From positions 7,254,001 through 7,318,000 of the forward strand of contig NC_063994.1 in assembly GCF_932276165.1 (NCBI RefSeq): 64,000 bases of DNA, given 5' to 3'. The stretch is from Plutella xylostella (lineage: Eukaryota; Arthropoda; Insecta; Lepidoptera; Plutellidae). The notes under the pieces are model-generated. The model was not told the origin of the DNA, made no database searches, and saw only the letters and a list, made by a program, of their open reading frames with translations. This document shows positions 12,223 to 24,399 of this stretch, piece by piece (position 1 is the first letter of the stretch; every line of letters starts with the position of its first letter). Position numbers and translations under genes: made by a program.

Positions 12223-12300
12223 GTTGCAAAAGCGGTATACTGAGCCAAAAGATGTGACACAGGGGGTCATTCTAAATTAGTTTTTGCTTCTCCGTAGAAA
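12223..12300. mobile_element. MITE fragment, GGGTGTTGCAAAA family
   Basis: ACAGAGTGTTGCAAAAGCGGTATACTGAGCC followed by a CAGGGGGTCATTCT core. It matches the left half of 61,907-62,015; no inverted right end is found. Confidence 0.5.
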
Positions 12301-12417
12301 CTGTGTTGGTCATGTAACTTTTTATTGTGGAGAACTGTTTTTTTTTCGCGAATTTCCAAAATTCGTAGAACACTCCGCTTTGCCTAAAAAACTATTACCC
12401 ACTTCCTAGATATCAAA

Positions 12418-12600
12418 TGGCCAAGAACTGGCAAACGAGGAATAGGCAGACCGCCGGCCCGATGGTCTGATGACATTGTTAAGATGGCCGGTAGACACTG
12501 GAATAGACTCGCACAGGACCGGAAGAGATGGCGTGATAGGGAAGAGGCTTATACCCAGCAGTGGGCAGATACGGACTGATAATGATGATGATGATGATGA
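12418..12600 (+). mobile_element. 183-bp 5'-truncated LINE insertion
   Basis: An open frame from 12,418 to the TGA at 12,577-12,579 encodes the extreme C-terminus of a LINE polyprotein (GRPPARWSDD...REEAYTQQW). It corresponds to the C-terminus of the LINE at 44,326-45,855 (GRPPARWTDD...GEAYVQQW). A (GATGAT) tail follows. The insertion is bracketed by a 10-bp target duplication, AGATATCAAA, at 12,408-12,417 and 12,600-12,609. Confidence 0.85.
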
Positions 12601-13021
12601 GATATCAAACACGGAGACATTTGCAAATGTTGTACCTGCCACAAATTTCTTCCTAAATATTATGCGAGACTGACCTACGTGCCAAAACAAACTAAACATA
12701 CAGACAACGATTGTCCATTGAATACAGCCTACGCTGAGTCAAAGCAAATGTGATTTTCCTCATTAGATTTGGTTCGAATGGCTTAATTATGCTAGTTACA
12801 GTCTGTTAGTGCGTTAGAGTCTATCTATACGTGAATTAATGGCTGCTGATGATCTCAATTATGATACAATCGTCAATTGTTACAATACCTTTGATGTACA
12901 ATACAAGTTGAGTAGGACAGAAGTTTAGAAAAGAGGGAACTTCCTCAGTAGACTGATATTTAACGTGGGACGAAACCGTTTAGAAAACTAGTTTCGAAGG
13001 GAATAAATAAAATTATAGTAT

Positions 13022-13232
13022 ACTAGCTGTTCCCGTAAGCTTCGCTTCGACTTAAAAAGTTTTCCCGTGGGAATTCCGGGATAAAAAGTAGCCTATGTTC
13101 TTTCCCATGGTCTCGACTGTATGTATACCAAATTTCATTCAAATCCGTTCAGTAGTTTTGGCGTGAAAGAGTAACAGACAGACAGACAGACAGACAGACA
13201 CAGTTATTTTCGCATTTATAATATTAGTTAGG
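13022..13232 (+). mobile_element. ACTAGCTGTTCCCG lepidopteran repeat
   Basis: Starts ACTAGCTGTTCCCGTAAGCT, contains AAAAAGTAGCCTATGTTCTT and AATCCGTTCAGTAGTTTTGG, then an (ACAG)n run (about 13,172-13,201) and ends CGCATTTATAATATTAGTTA. I recognise this as a very common moth repeat; its class (SINE or Helitron-like) is not decided here. Confidence 0.75.
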
Positions 13233-13718
13233 ATGTTTTATGGTATGGCTAATCAAGAGGATTTCTGAAGAAGGTCGAGGGTATAGTGCCCAGTTTTGTG
13301 ACGTTTTTGCGATAACCACCAGCATGGGAACATACAGTAGTCAGCATGTATGCACATGATGTGTATATAGGTACTTGTGCACGTACCTTATCAAAACCAA
13401 ACTCCATAAACAACTATTGAAAATGATTGACGGCTTCCGAACGTATAGTTTGACGAGGTACAGAAGTGTATACGACTAACCGTGTTAATATAGATGACAG
13501 TACCTACATCTGAGAGATAATTGTTAATCTCCACCTATTGAAATATCTCTTCAATTCGCCCTAATAACCTCTGCCGACTGCACATTGAGTGTTCATTATT
13601 CATAGTTACAATCATAATTGCGGGTCCATTGTGCCTCAAAGCAGCGGTTCATATCATTTGTGGATAATCGTTCTACTGTGGGCATTCAAAGCCTAGGTTT
13701 TGTGGGATTTAATTATCG

Positions 13719-13743
13719 TACCTACCTACCTACCTACCTGCCT
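13719..13743. repeat. (CCTA)n microsatellite
   Basis: Five or six tandem CCTA units. Confidence 0.75.
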
Positions 13744-13749
13744 AGTTGG

Positions 13750-15640
13750 TGGAAGGATGACGAGGTCATTTCTAAAACCGCTTGTGCACGGGGCTCTATA
13801 GCGAAGTCAAAACGAAGTAATTAGTATCAAATTCAAAACATTTTGGATCAAAAATTGCTATGAAAACAAGTTTGCGTTACGTACACAGCATTTCAGGTTG
13901 GTCTCAATAGTTTTTTGTATTTTTTTAAACAATATTAACCTTAAAAATCTACTTATTTCAAGATTGAATACTATGAAATCAACCTCATGCATCAAAAACT
14001 GTTGTTATATATGTTTGCCATTGTCTGTTTGTGGTTCAATGAATGGTTCTTCTGGAAATTCAATTGAAGGAACAGGAATTTAACGCGGCAAGGCATGGTA
14101 TACATTACATGTAACGCCATCTAGTAGAGCCATACATGAATTACATACTTAAAATTAGAAATAGAAGAAAAATACATGATAGGTATTATTTTTATACCAC
14201 CTCCAGGTCAATTAGTCGAAACTTCTGAAAATGGTTTTAAATTAACTTAACTTATGAATCCAATTAATTATTTTCTTCCCTTTTAATATTCGGAAAATTA
14301 AAATTTTAATAATGTCATATTTTAAATTTGGTAAGTGGCTTTTGGTACTAATATTTACGCAGCCACCAAAAAGTCAAATTTAGAACAACAATAAAATACT
14401 TTATTATGACATTGCTGAATTAAAAATTGCTTCCTTCAAAATCGCTACCAATAAATAACATATTAAAAATAGTTCTTTACCAAAGTTCTAGTAAAGTTTC
14501 TAAAAACTAATTTCTATAACATTTTGGCGCAGTCATTCTAAGAAGGTTTTATCGACAAAAACTCTAGTTACATAGGACAGAGAGAGGGACTTTGGACCCT
14601 ACCCACATTGTGTTCCGGATGAATAACTATTTTCGTTGAATTACTTTACTGAATTTACCGTTTCCGGGTGAAAAAAATATAGACCGTTTTTTTACATACT
14701 AGTGCGAAAACATAATTATGTAGAAGAAAGTTACTTAGAGCGAAAAAATCTTTAAATTCCCCATTGTATTCCAGATAAAATTTCAGTTTAATGATAAGGG
14801 GACCTGTTCGCTACATACTATTAAGTAAGTTAGTTTATAAATATCAATAGTCGTTGTCAAACACCGGTCAGTATTACCTCTATTATAATTACCATAAATA
14901 ACAAAAGAAAAACTTCAAAATTCACAAACTACATACTACATATAATGCCAATTTTCGTAAAAATAACAAAAACTAAACGATTGGTCATATTAAAGGTCAC
15001 GTGACAAACTTAATATTGCATAGAAAATATTCAAAATAAAATGCGAACGCTGAAAAGTCAAAGGTCAAATGGAAAATTTACCTAGTATGACTTCTTTATA
15101 CAAAAAAACCCTTGTAAATAATTATCTTAAACTATATTCAGTGGCCGAAATGAAGCTTATAGTACCTTAATTAAAAAATAATTTCTAGTAATTGAAATAG
15201 ACATGGCATTGGAAAAAAATTTCCACATTATCTTGCTCAACTCAAGTAGTGTCATTCATTATTAAGCAAAGCAGAAATAAAGGCAAAAAATTAAGTAGAC
15301 AAAATTGTCTTAAAATAAGGACGGTGACTTTAAATGCAGGTCAGTCAAAAACCATTACAACTAAAAGTAGGTCAAACTCAGCTTATGTACCTACCAATGT
15401 AACAACACCTTTTTGTGTTTAGACTATGTCTAATCTTTGTAAAAATTAAACGTAACGGAAGTTTTATCCATTGGTAATTTAAGGGTATTCTCTTTAAGTT
15501 GTTCTCATATCAATATATTTTGGTTGGTGTACCTACTTAATCATAATAATATTCATATAGGTCAAGGTCAATAAATATGTGGTTAGTATAAAACTAACAG
15601 TCGTTCCTAATTAAATTACAAATTGAAATGACACTAACCT
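13750..15640. other. no gene seen
   Basis: Strongly AT-rich (14.1-15.6 kb). No exon-like ORF, tandem array or inverted repeat stood out. Confidence 0.45.
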
Positions 15641-15645
15641 TACAT

Positions 15646-15910
15646 CCCACTCTCCTATTCGCGAAGCCTCTCAAGTATTTTTCACACAACTGTCAAAGAC
15701 TAAAAAAACACTGGCACACAAGAAAAAAAATATAACAAGAAAACAAATCACAAATGGACAAATTCGGAACGCACTTTAAGCCACGGTTCAGATTTTAAAT
15801 TTGGAATCGAAAGCGCGCCCTTCGCCGTAGCGACGTAGCTCCGGTTAGAGCGACTACGGAAAACTGGTTCGCTCGCTACAGCTCTCGTAGCGCCGCGATG
15901 CGCAGTGGTT
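15646..15910 (-). promoter_or_regulatory. possible 5' exon/promoter of a minus-strand gene
   Basis: A CG-rich island (GCGCGCCC, repeated CGTAGCG) in an AT-rich region. Just left of it the minus strand reads GTGGGAT followed by GTAAGGTTAG, a good splice donor. This would suit a non-coding first exon of a gene extending left of the window. No matching acceptor or coding exon was found, so this is a guess from composition and one donor site. Confidence 0.2.
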
Positions 15911-15919
15911 GAGGTTATA

Positions 15920-18290
15920 GTCTAGCAAATATAGACATTTGAAACATCAAAATTAGATCATGGATCGCGGGTGTTTGCATTTATTAAGAATCCGGTTATT
16001 AGACGCTTGTTATGAAGTCCCTTTTTCACTTCAGCTTCAGCGGGAAAAAGATAAAAGAAAATATTTCCGTCTTCGCTTTCGGCCTTAGTGGGGCATGATT
16101 AATTTGTGAGATATGATAATAATGCTGCCGCCTTATGCTGGAGATTAATAACTTATCACAAATCATTCTTACTGCCCAAGTTCGAATGCTGGTTTAATAA
16201 AATATGGCACAAACGGTTCGAGTCATAATTTAAGTTACGAAGGCAGATTGTACAATGTATAGGAATTTGTTAATTTATCTACCTACTATCAATCGTAGTT
16301 TGATAACTTATTGCCACAAGTATTGTCAGTTTCTACGTATTTTACTTATTTCAACAAATATATTTATACAAACTAAGAAGTAAAGATACAACTTCAGTTA
16401 CCATTAAATAAACAAGGTAAGTATTAGAAAAGGAATAGATATATTATTGTTTAGAAAAGGTTTTGATATTTTTAGCCCTTTATGCAACTATCAGTTAGAT
16501 GGCCCACACAAGATTGTAAAGAGGCTTTCGAAATAGACAGTGGCGAGCCGCCGGCCGCTCTTTCTTAGATGACCAGGCCTAGATAAAAGGCTTTGAGAAT
16601 TTTTTCTTCCCAATGGTTCCCAAATCAAACCTGAATCTCTTTACGTAAAAAGCCACAATTTTCTTGAATGAGCATCGAAAATTACAAAATAATGAAACGA
16701 TGAAAAACAGCTAAGGGAAAATGCCGGCTGGAGAAAAACATGCGCGTACCAAAGAAAAAGGAGTGGAAATAAAAATCCTTGCAAAGCATCGTATGTCACG
16801 AATGAGGTTCAGCAAGATTAATGGATTTTTGATACGTACGTTACATCTTGCTGAGTATGTTTACTTTTATACTTCAGCACCCCATTCTTGCTCCGAATAC
16901 ACGTGTGGCCCGATGATTCAAACAAATTTTGTATAAGTGTCCTTTAGAAATGTAAGCTTTAGAGATATGTATATAATACTCGCATTACGAATGTACATGA
17001 TATGTACCTATGTGAAATGAAAGGGGACAAAACAATGAGAATAGATCCTCTATATGTTATGTATATTCTAGTCTTTGGGAGGAAACTGTTTTTTTCCTAA
17101 ACTCGCAAAGTTGATACTCATATTGTTTTGATCGGTAGTGAGTACATGAGGAAAGCTAAGCGGATGTTTCATATTTTTTTTGTGACACATTAAGTTTTTT
17201 TGGAGCCCTATTTTACATTCTTAAATTAATCATGGCTATTTGGAAGGCGCGATTGTTTATGTCTGCGTAATGTGCATTACACCCAAGAAAGAGATAAGCT
17301 ACAAATATCCACTCCCAGTTCTAAAACTAAATAGTACCTACACACTAGATATAACATAAAGAATATTTGACCCAAATATCATCGCGGTATACTTCGTCAG
17401 ATGGCAGTTTTCATTAAGTAAGGGTTAATTATACTAATGGTGGGGTTTATACCGGCAGTATGAAATTATTGCCGTGACAAAAACATAAATTAACATACCT
17501 ATGTAGTGCGAACAGCTATGTGGAAACTACCGGAAGGGCCCCACCTAACCTATTTATACAGTCGCCTTATTTGTAAGGTGTAGTGTTTTGTTTTGTACTA
17601 TTTATAAGTACTTTACTGCACAATTTAGTTACAAAAGCAACAGTGTGAAATCAGTGGGACTAATGCTAAAATCGTTTTCTACCAGTAAACCTGCTGGGGA
17701 CTCTAAAATTAAACCGTGATACGAAAAATCTAAAAATTAACCTGGCACAGCCTTTAAAGGTAGTTATTAAGAGGCAGTAACTTCATTTTTTATTTTTTCA
17801 GCTTGTATTTTAAAGAATTATTTCATGCCGTTTATTTATACCTGCTGGAGAAATACCTAGACACATTGTTGTTGTTTCGCTTGTGTGCAAAAGATATCTA
17901 CTGTAAAATTTAAACTCGAGTCATGTAACACAGACATTTCCCTGTTGATAAGATTCCCCGTGGTGTGTAGTAAGGTACACCTTAATGGGGTTATAAACCC
18001 ATAATAACAGTTACGTGGATAGTATGTCTTATTCATACTACACGACCACACTAACCGTAGCTACCTACAAAGAAATTATGTAACCTTCTTTTTGATTCAA
18101 GATACACGAAAGGAGTACGTCATATTGATGTAGGGATTACAATCTAGTCCGGCGGATCAGGTAAGTTTTTGTAGCCGGATCCATTAGAGTAAATTTTCTT
18201 CTCTTTGACTATTCCTCAACTTTAAAAATGTCTTCAACCAGTTATCATGGAAGTGATGACGTATGGTAAAGAAACGTGGGCACTTGGGCA
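15920..18290. other. no gene seen
   Basis: One 71-codon ORF at 16,721-16,936 has no domain or splice support. Otherwise no features. Confidence 0.45.
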
Positions 18291-18295
18291 CTGCA

Positions 18296-18440
18296 GGGCG
18301 ATCACAAAAAACAGAGCTAACGTATAGAATCGAATGCGAGTGCGACAACGGTAAATTTTATAGGTAAAAAGTGTTCGAAAGTGCTGTCAAGTTGACACTA
18401 GTCGCACTCGCATTCGATTCTATATTTTTCGTGATCGCCC
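18296..18440. mobile_element. MITE, GGGCGATCAC termini, 145 bp
   Basis: Perfect 10-bp ends GGGCGATCAC / GTGATCGCCC. Longer imperfect arms share TAGAATCGAATGCGAGTGCG and its complement. Confidence 0.8.
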
Positions 18441-18444
18441 TTCA

Positions 18445-20940
18445 GATGTTTGTCCGGTCCACCAATTTAAGATACTTAGCTCGGTGAACTATGCACGAGG
18501 TTTCTCTGAGAAATAATGCCAAATGTCACACACCCGTCTCCAATTGGCTTATGCAAATGTACATGTTTTTATATATCTATCAATTTATTTAAAATGAACC
18601 ATCCTGGCATTGCCCCAGTTTCATAGTCGGCGGAAACCTTGCAGTTTCCATTTCACACTTCATTGAATGGCGGCGCCAACTAGCTTCGACGACAGAATGC
18701 TTTTATAAACCACCGATAGAAACTAGGGGTGTTATAATATAACATGTACGTAGCGCGTCGTAGCTGTGATTTTTTAAATAAATTGTTATTATCGGGGGTG
18801 GATTTATATCAGTAATGTTTCTTAAAAATCATTTCAGATATTCAATGGTAAATGGATTCATAAGTCAGTTTTACATGTATTTGTGGAACGGTAGATTTTG
18901 AAAAATGTAGTCGTTATTTTTTCTCTACAGTTTCTATTTTCGCAAGCATATCATCACCTTTTAAGGGATTTAAGCGATTCTCGGACAGAAATGAGTGACG
19001 GGTTGAGTTATTTTGGTTTATCAGATGTATTACTGAATAGTTTCTGTTGGTTGTAGTTATGCCGGTTATTTCGTTAATACATGAAAGTGGGTTTTCGTAA
19101 AAGAGTAACAAAACCAAATCATCAAATGAGTACCTATCTAGGCATTCACTCGCATTTATAATATAAAGCCCTTGGATTTACCGTAACCTTATTGTAGAAG
19201 AAAAATAAGAATGAAGAAATTAACACGCTCGCGGTATAAGATAGGGAGTATTCACACAGTACGTGATGTCAAAGGTTTTAAGGAAACTCTAAGCGTTTTT
19301 ATATTCCTCCCGAGTCGCGTCAACAATTCAAATGAATTGGCTTTTTTATGACCCTTAAACTGCTAGTACCTATACTTCCTTCCGGAAAAAGACGTAACTG
19401 TAAATATTTTGCTATATAATTGTGTATTAGGGATACTAAATCAGGGTTGATTGTCTCGTCTGGGCTTGGAAATCGATACATTAAGCAGTCATCGTTATTA
19501 ACTTTAATAAGCAACATCTAATTGCAGTAATTGGAAAATTTTAAAGTCGTAATAATAGCATGCAAAGCATAAGCAGTCTATTTTATTATCAAACTTTCAA
19601 GTTTCGTACCACCAGCGCCATCTCTTGGCGAGTAGCAGCAATGAACTTAACGAATGTTTAAAATAAGCATGTAATGTTGCCTACAAGTTTACTTCCTTTG
19701 TAAGTTGCCTTGCATCAAATGAGATATTATGATATTTTAAAGTTATATTATGACAAACACAATGGATTTACCTATTAGGTACTTATAAATTTACTGAAAT
19801 ATCTAGCAGTAACAACTACTACGAAGTGAAAATGTTTTATCAAAAGAAGCGAAATTAGGCCTGCTGTTCGTCTAATCTGTTACGAGCTAAACCATTAAAC
19901 GTTATTCCGACAGGGTTGCCCACACATCAGTCACACTAGCGTAGCTCTTGGGATTACGTACCTAATCCCCGATTTATATTTAGAACCTTGTCGTTCCGAC
20001 ACGACCTTAATGAAAGTTAATGAAAAGTACCTAATTCATACCAATATGGTTAGCTTGAATGTACTCCTCTGACTGAAAACGAAGGGAGTTTTAAGTAAGT
20101 ACATACCTAATTTTATGTCTGTTAGGTTTCTTCTTATGCACTTAATACTTACGAATAACTCATGTTAAGAGAGCATTATTGCATTTCAGAAAGATTGCCA
20201 ACGTTTCGCTTAATATTTTAACAAATTTTATCCAATGACAACGGCGAATACTTTTCTAACTCACAGACGCAAAATGTCCATAGCAAACAGAACAATTTCT
20301 TGAATCGTTATTTGATAGACAAACTTGCAGCTTAATGCCCGCACAAAACGACTTACTTCACCTTGGCTTCAAACAGCATTTTTCTTTCCAAAGTGCCAGT
20401 TCAAATCGTAACTAGCAAAATGTTTGTTCAGCTTAGCTAACGACTTAACCACGAAAGTTTGATAACGAATAGCAGCTTCTATTACCGGGGATTTTAGTTC
20501 ACTTTTGTAAAATGCAAACGGTGGTTAAGGTGCTAACTTTTGGGAGGTGAAATATTGGTAAATTGTGCAGGTTTGTTGTAGTTGAAAATATGAGACAATT
20601 TTCTTGAATGCAAGCGGTTCGTTTGTACTCAGCCGAAAGAGGTAAAAATTCGAGAGAGTTCCAGATTTATTGAAACAGCATCTGTCACGGGGGAATATTT
20701 AAAGTTGCGTGGTTATTTCTACGAAGCTTTTGACGATGTTAGGACTGCTATTTCGTTCAAAACAAACGGTATAACTAGATGCAAGTTGGCATTTAAACTT
20801 ATAACTTTACGTTTGGCTTCATACCTTTTGGGCTTTTTATTATAAACAAGATTACCTTTTCCTAATAAATCATAATATATTTATATAACTATGAAAAAAA
20901 ACATTTTGATTACTTCTTACAAAACCGTGGTATGGAAGCA
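18445..20940. other. no gene seen
   Basis: AT-rich; no splice-supported exon or clear repeat. Confidence 0.45.
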
Positions 20941-20976
20941 TCTGTGTATTTATTTAATTTTATTAATTTTTTACAT

Positions 20977-23116
20977 CTAATATAGTACTTTCAAATAAAC
21001 TTTATCTTCTAAATGCGGCGGGGGAGGCACTATAACAGGTTTACCATCCATCTTTATATTGCTATAAAGCTCTGTGTACACTGAGTTGAATCCAAGTCTT
21101 TCGGCGGACTTAGCTGAATACGCGCTAGAAGTGTCCAATCGAAGCAGCCGTATACCCCGTTCCTTAACGGCTAGTCTGAAAAGAATCACAAAGTTACACA
21201 GAAAGAAAAAAAGGTCGTTTTATATCCGGTTCGAAGAACCGTGTACTGTTTTGTACCAGTAACTGTAATTTCTTTAACGGATGCGAAACTTATTGTAGAT
21301 AAATAACCAACCGGTTGATCGCTGTTATGACATTGATTTAACGCTATAAGATATACAGAATGTTTCGAAACTGGTATAGTAATCTGAAAGAGGGTGAATC
21401 AGGGGGAAATTCTGAACCACTTTTTATTTACATTTAGGTGACATGATATTAAAAATAAGTGAATTCGCCATTAGGCTTACTATAACACTTTCGCTTTGAT
21501 CTGGAAATTGATATCACACGATACAGACATGCTTAGTTGAATTATCATTATCTTTGGTTCTTCGGCAGATATGACCGACCAGCTGCCACTTCAACAAATG
21601 ATGACCTCCAATAGACTGATAGTAAATGATACCTATCTAATGAAGAATGTACTGTACGTGATTCAAAGGAAAATTTGAGAAAATCTTACTCAGTTCTCGC
21701 CACCAAAGCATTCATTATGCCCTTCTTCCTCCAAGGCACGTGAGTCGCAGTCACTTTTATTTCCACGAATTGTGTCTCTTCTGGGTATTTCTCCCACAGC
21801 CGGGATCCTATCTCGCGCTGCGTCAGAATGTAAAGAATCTTCTGGAATTTCGGGTTTTTGCAGTTCTTAGTGTGGTTCTGCATTTCTTCAATGACATTAG
21901 CGTCCTGAAATACAATGTATCTTGAGTGTTATTGGCAGTTTCTTGGCTCGGGAAGATATGTACCAACTGAAAATTCCCATTACAATGAGATAGAAAGCAG
22001 TTAGTGTGTATATAAAAAATGGTATGCCGTATGTCTGGATAAGCAGCAGAATTGATGTTGTAACTTGTAATCCAGATGGGTCATAAGTATAAGTTTTACA
22101 CAGTTCAGGTGAAAACTGAACACAAATATGAAAGGAAAAGTTTGTGCGTGTGTGTGTTGTGTATGTGTAACTATAACAAGGAGAAGTAAAGCTAACGGGA
22201 TAATCAAATAAACATATATGATAAAGCTCGCTCCATATTCTCTACGACAGGTTTTGTCTCGGGTCCCGACAAAACTATTCACTATTAAAACTACTGATTA
22301 GCTCTGTTAAGTCACTCTCATATTCGATGCATCTCGTCTAGTTTTGTCAAGAGACTGGAGCCGGCCTTAGATGTGCTTAACTAATAACTATAACTGTGAA
22401 AAAATTGTCTCACCAAAGGGCAAACCCCGCTGATGATCACCCCCGCAACATTCCCCTCGCGGTCCACGGCCTTGAACGACAGTCCCTCGAGCAGGGAGGA
22501 GCCGCAGAACTGGTCCAGCTCCGAGCAGTCCGCACCGAGACCCACCGTGTGGTTCAGAGGCTCATCGAGGTAGAATGTCCTGGGGTATAAAAATAAGTGT
22601 AGTTTTGATAGCAGCTACGTTAATATCGGACTGGTCCATAAACTGAAATACAAACTATAAATATAAGCTGATAAATATAGGACTGGTCCATAAACTAAAA
22701 GTCGCTTAGCTAGCTATGGAAAGGGCTTTGAGTCTCTATAAAAGATCGTGTGATCCGACAGACAACTAAAGTCATACCTCACCGAGAGTAAGTAAGCTTA
22801 AGTCGAGCTGGTCACTGCTTCAATAACCGATAACCGATGGGGCAGACGTGGAGTGGAGCCCGCGACTAGGCAAACGTAGTGTAGGTCGCCCTCCGGGTGA
22901 CGACTTGCAAAATGTGGTTGGCAATTATTAGATGCGGAAAGCTGTAAATCCCATCCAGTAACGTGATTTGGGAGAGGCATCCAAGAGTGGACTACTAAGT
23001 ATAAGCTGATGATGAAGACGTGAATTAAAAAAAAAAACTCACATTTTGAGTAGCCTCATGATTTCATCGTGGTCCTCGGGCTTGACCGCTTCCACGGTAT
23101 ATCCATGTTCGGTCAT
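20977..23116 (-). CDS. arylalkylamine N-acetyltransferase-like (insect AANAT/dopamine N-acetyltransferase family)
   Basis: Four coding exons on the minus strand: 23,116-23,043, 22,579-22,414, 21,904-21,690 and 21,175-20,977, with GT-AG introns in phases 2, 0 and 2, giving 217 aa. The ATG is eight bases inside an exon whose acceptor is at 23,124-23,126, so at least one 5' UTR exon lies further right. The family transfers acetyl from acetyl-CoA to arylalkylamines such as dopamine or serotonin in cuticle sclerotisation and amine inactivation. The GNAT fold is visible. Glu31 lies in DEPLN, and Ser168 and Ser172 in DTSSAYSAKSAERLGF; these align with the Glu47, Ser182 and Ser186 described for Drosophila Dat. 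The acetyl-CoA loop reads R139-KKGIM, whereas the usual pattern is (R/Q)xxGx(G/A). No signal peptide, so probably cytosolic. The frame is intact. Substrate cannot be told, because moths carry many paralogs. Confidence 0.93.
21356..21430. mobile_element. MITE fragment, GGGTGTTGCAAAA-related
   Basis: ACAGAATGTTTCGAAACTGG and a GGTGAATCAGGGGG-like core resemble the left half of 61,907-62,015. It lies in the last intron of the N-acetyltransferase gene. Confidence 0.35.
21553..21600 (-). mobile_element. short LINE fragment
   Basis: GGTTCTTCGGCAGATATGACC and CTGCCACTTCA match 44,533-44,575, inside the minus-strand LINE. Only about 45 nt remain. Confidence 0.45.
22745..23025 (+). mobile_element. 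LINE 3' end (RTE-like) in an intron
   Basis: Remnant with TGGAGTGGAGCCCGCGACTA and CGCCCTCCGGGTGACGAC, ending in AAGAGTGGACTACTAAGT...GCTGATGATGAAG. This is the usual 3' end of moth RTE-like elements with a GATGAT tail. It sits in the first coding intron of the N-acetyltransferase gene, in the opposite orientation. Confidence 0.5.
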
Positions 23117-23253
23117 AGTGTTTCTGAAAAAAACTTTAATTCTATACCAATAATTATATACCTACGAATAAAAGAAATAAGCGATACCATTCGATCTACC
23201 ATTTTTAAATCAAAGCGATAACGTATCAGATTATAAATTATAATACAAAAGAC

Positions 23254-24020
23254 CGGTCAAGTGAAGTGCAAGTGAACCCTAACAAAACCCAAGTTATTCT
23301 CATAGGCAGTTCACGATTGATCTCCAACAATAATTTACAGCATATTCCCCCTGTATTATTCGATGGTGTCCATATTCCATTCAGTGATACAGTTAAAAAC
23401 CTTGGCATATTAATGGATAAGTTTTTTACTTGGGGCCCTCAGATGGAGGCCGTTAGCCGGAAGATTTTTGCGTCAGCAGGTTCACTCAAAAGGTTACGTA
23501 ATTTTCTACCTACTTCCACCAAGATCGCGTTAGCACAATCACTTCTCCTCCCCGTTCTTGACTACGCCGATGCCAGCTATCCTGATCTCACCGAGGAGCA
23601 ACTAAACAAACTTGAGCGTCTTCAAAACTTTTGTATACGGTTCATATTTGGCGTATGAAAATATGACCACATCTCCGAATACCGTAATAAACTCAAGTGG
23701 CTCCCAATTCGCCTTCGCCGGAATACCCACATTCTTTCACTTCTTTACTCTGTACTGTTCAATCCATGTACCCCAGCATACCTGAAGGAGCGTTTTGGGA
23801 TGCGTTGTTCTACCCACAGCTGTACCCTTCGTTCATCGCAGAATCTCAGGCTAAATATTCCTGAACATAAAACGAAATTCTACAGCAAATCTTTTACTGT
23901 TCAGGCCGTATTGTTGTGGAATGATTTACCCACAGATATTAGACTTGCGCCATCGCTTGCATCTTTTAAAACTTTGCTGAACAAGCACTATCTCAATAAA
24001 TTATCCTTACCAGCGTAATA

Positions 24021-24105
<85 letters not shown>

Positions 24106-24391
24106 GTATGTATTTATTTAAGTATATAAGTATGATGTATGTAGTTTATTTATATTACCTATTACTAGGTATAGATTAGGTATATACTTTTGTAATTTTC
24201 TCCTTATTATATGTTCTGTTAGTAATTTTTTGCACTTTCCCCTTTTCTTGTATAGTTTCTCTCCTCCGAGGTAGTCTGGAAGAAATTACTCTTAGTAATA
24301 AGGCCGCCATTTGTACCGTCTATATTGTACATTTCCTTGTGTAATTTATGTTTGTGTGTGCAATAAAGAATTATCTATCTATCTATCTAAA
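23254..24391 (+). mobile_element. 5'-truncated Jockey/CR1-like LINE
   Basis: One reading frame from about 23,266 to the stop after 24,015 encodes the C-terminal part of a non-LTR reverse transcriptase: NPNKTQVILIGSS, NLGILMD and LLPVLDYAD, then the C-terminal LWNDLPTDIRLAPSLASFK. It is broken once by a TGA at 23,656-23,658. It continues into a long (TA)n, a 3' UTR with GTAGTCTGGAAGAAATTACT and AATAAGGCCGCC, an AATAAAG signal and a (CTAT)n end. It lies in the region just upstream of the first coding exon of the N-acetyltransferase gene, on the opposite strand. Confidence 0.85.
24024..24102. repeat. (TA)n microsatellite, about 80 bp
   Basis: Nearly pure TA tract starting a few bases after the LINE stop codon, inside its 3' UTR. 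Confidence 0.9.
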
Positions 24392-24399
24392 CTTTAAAA

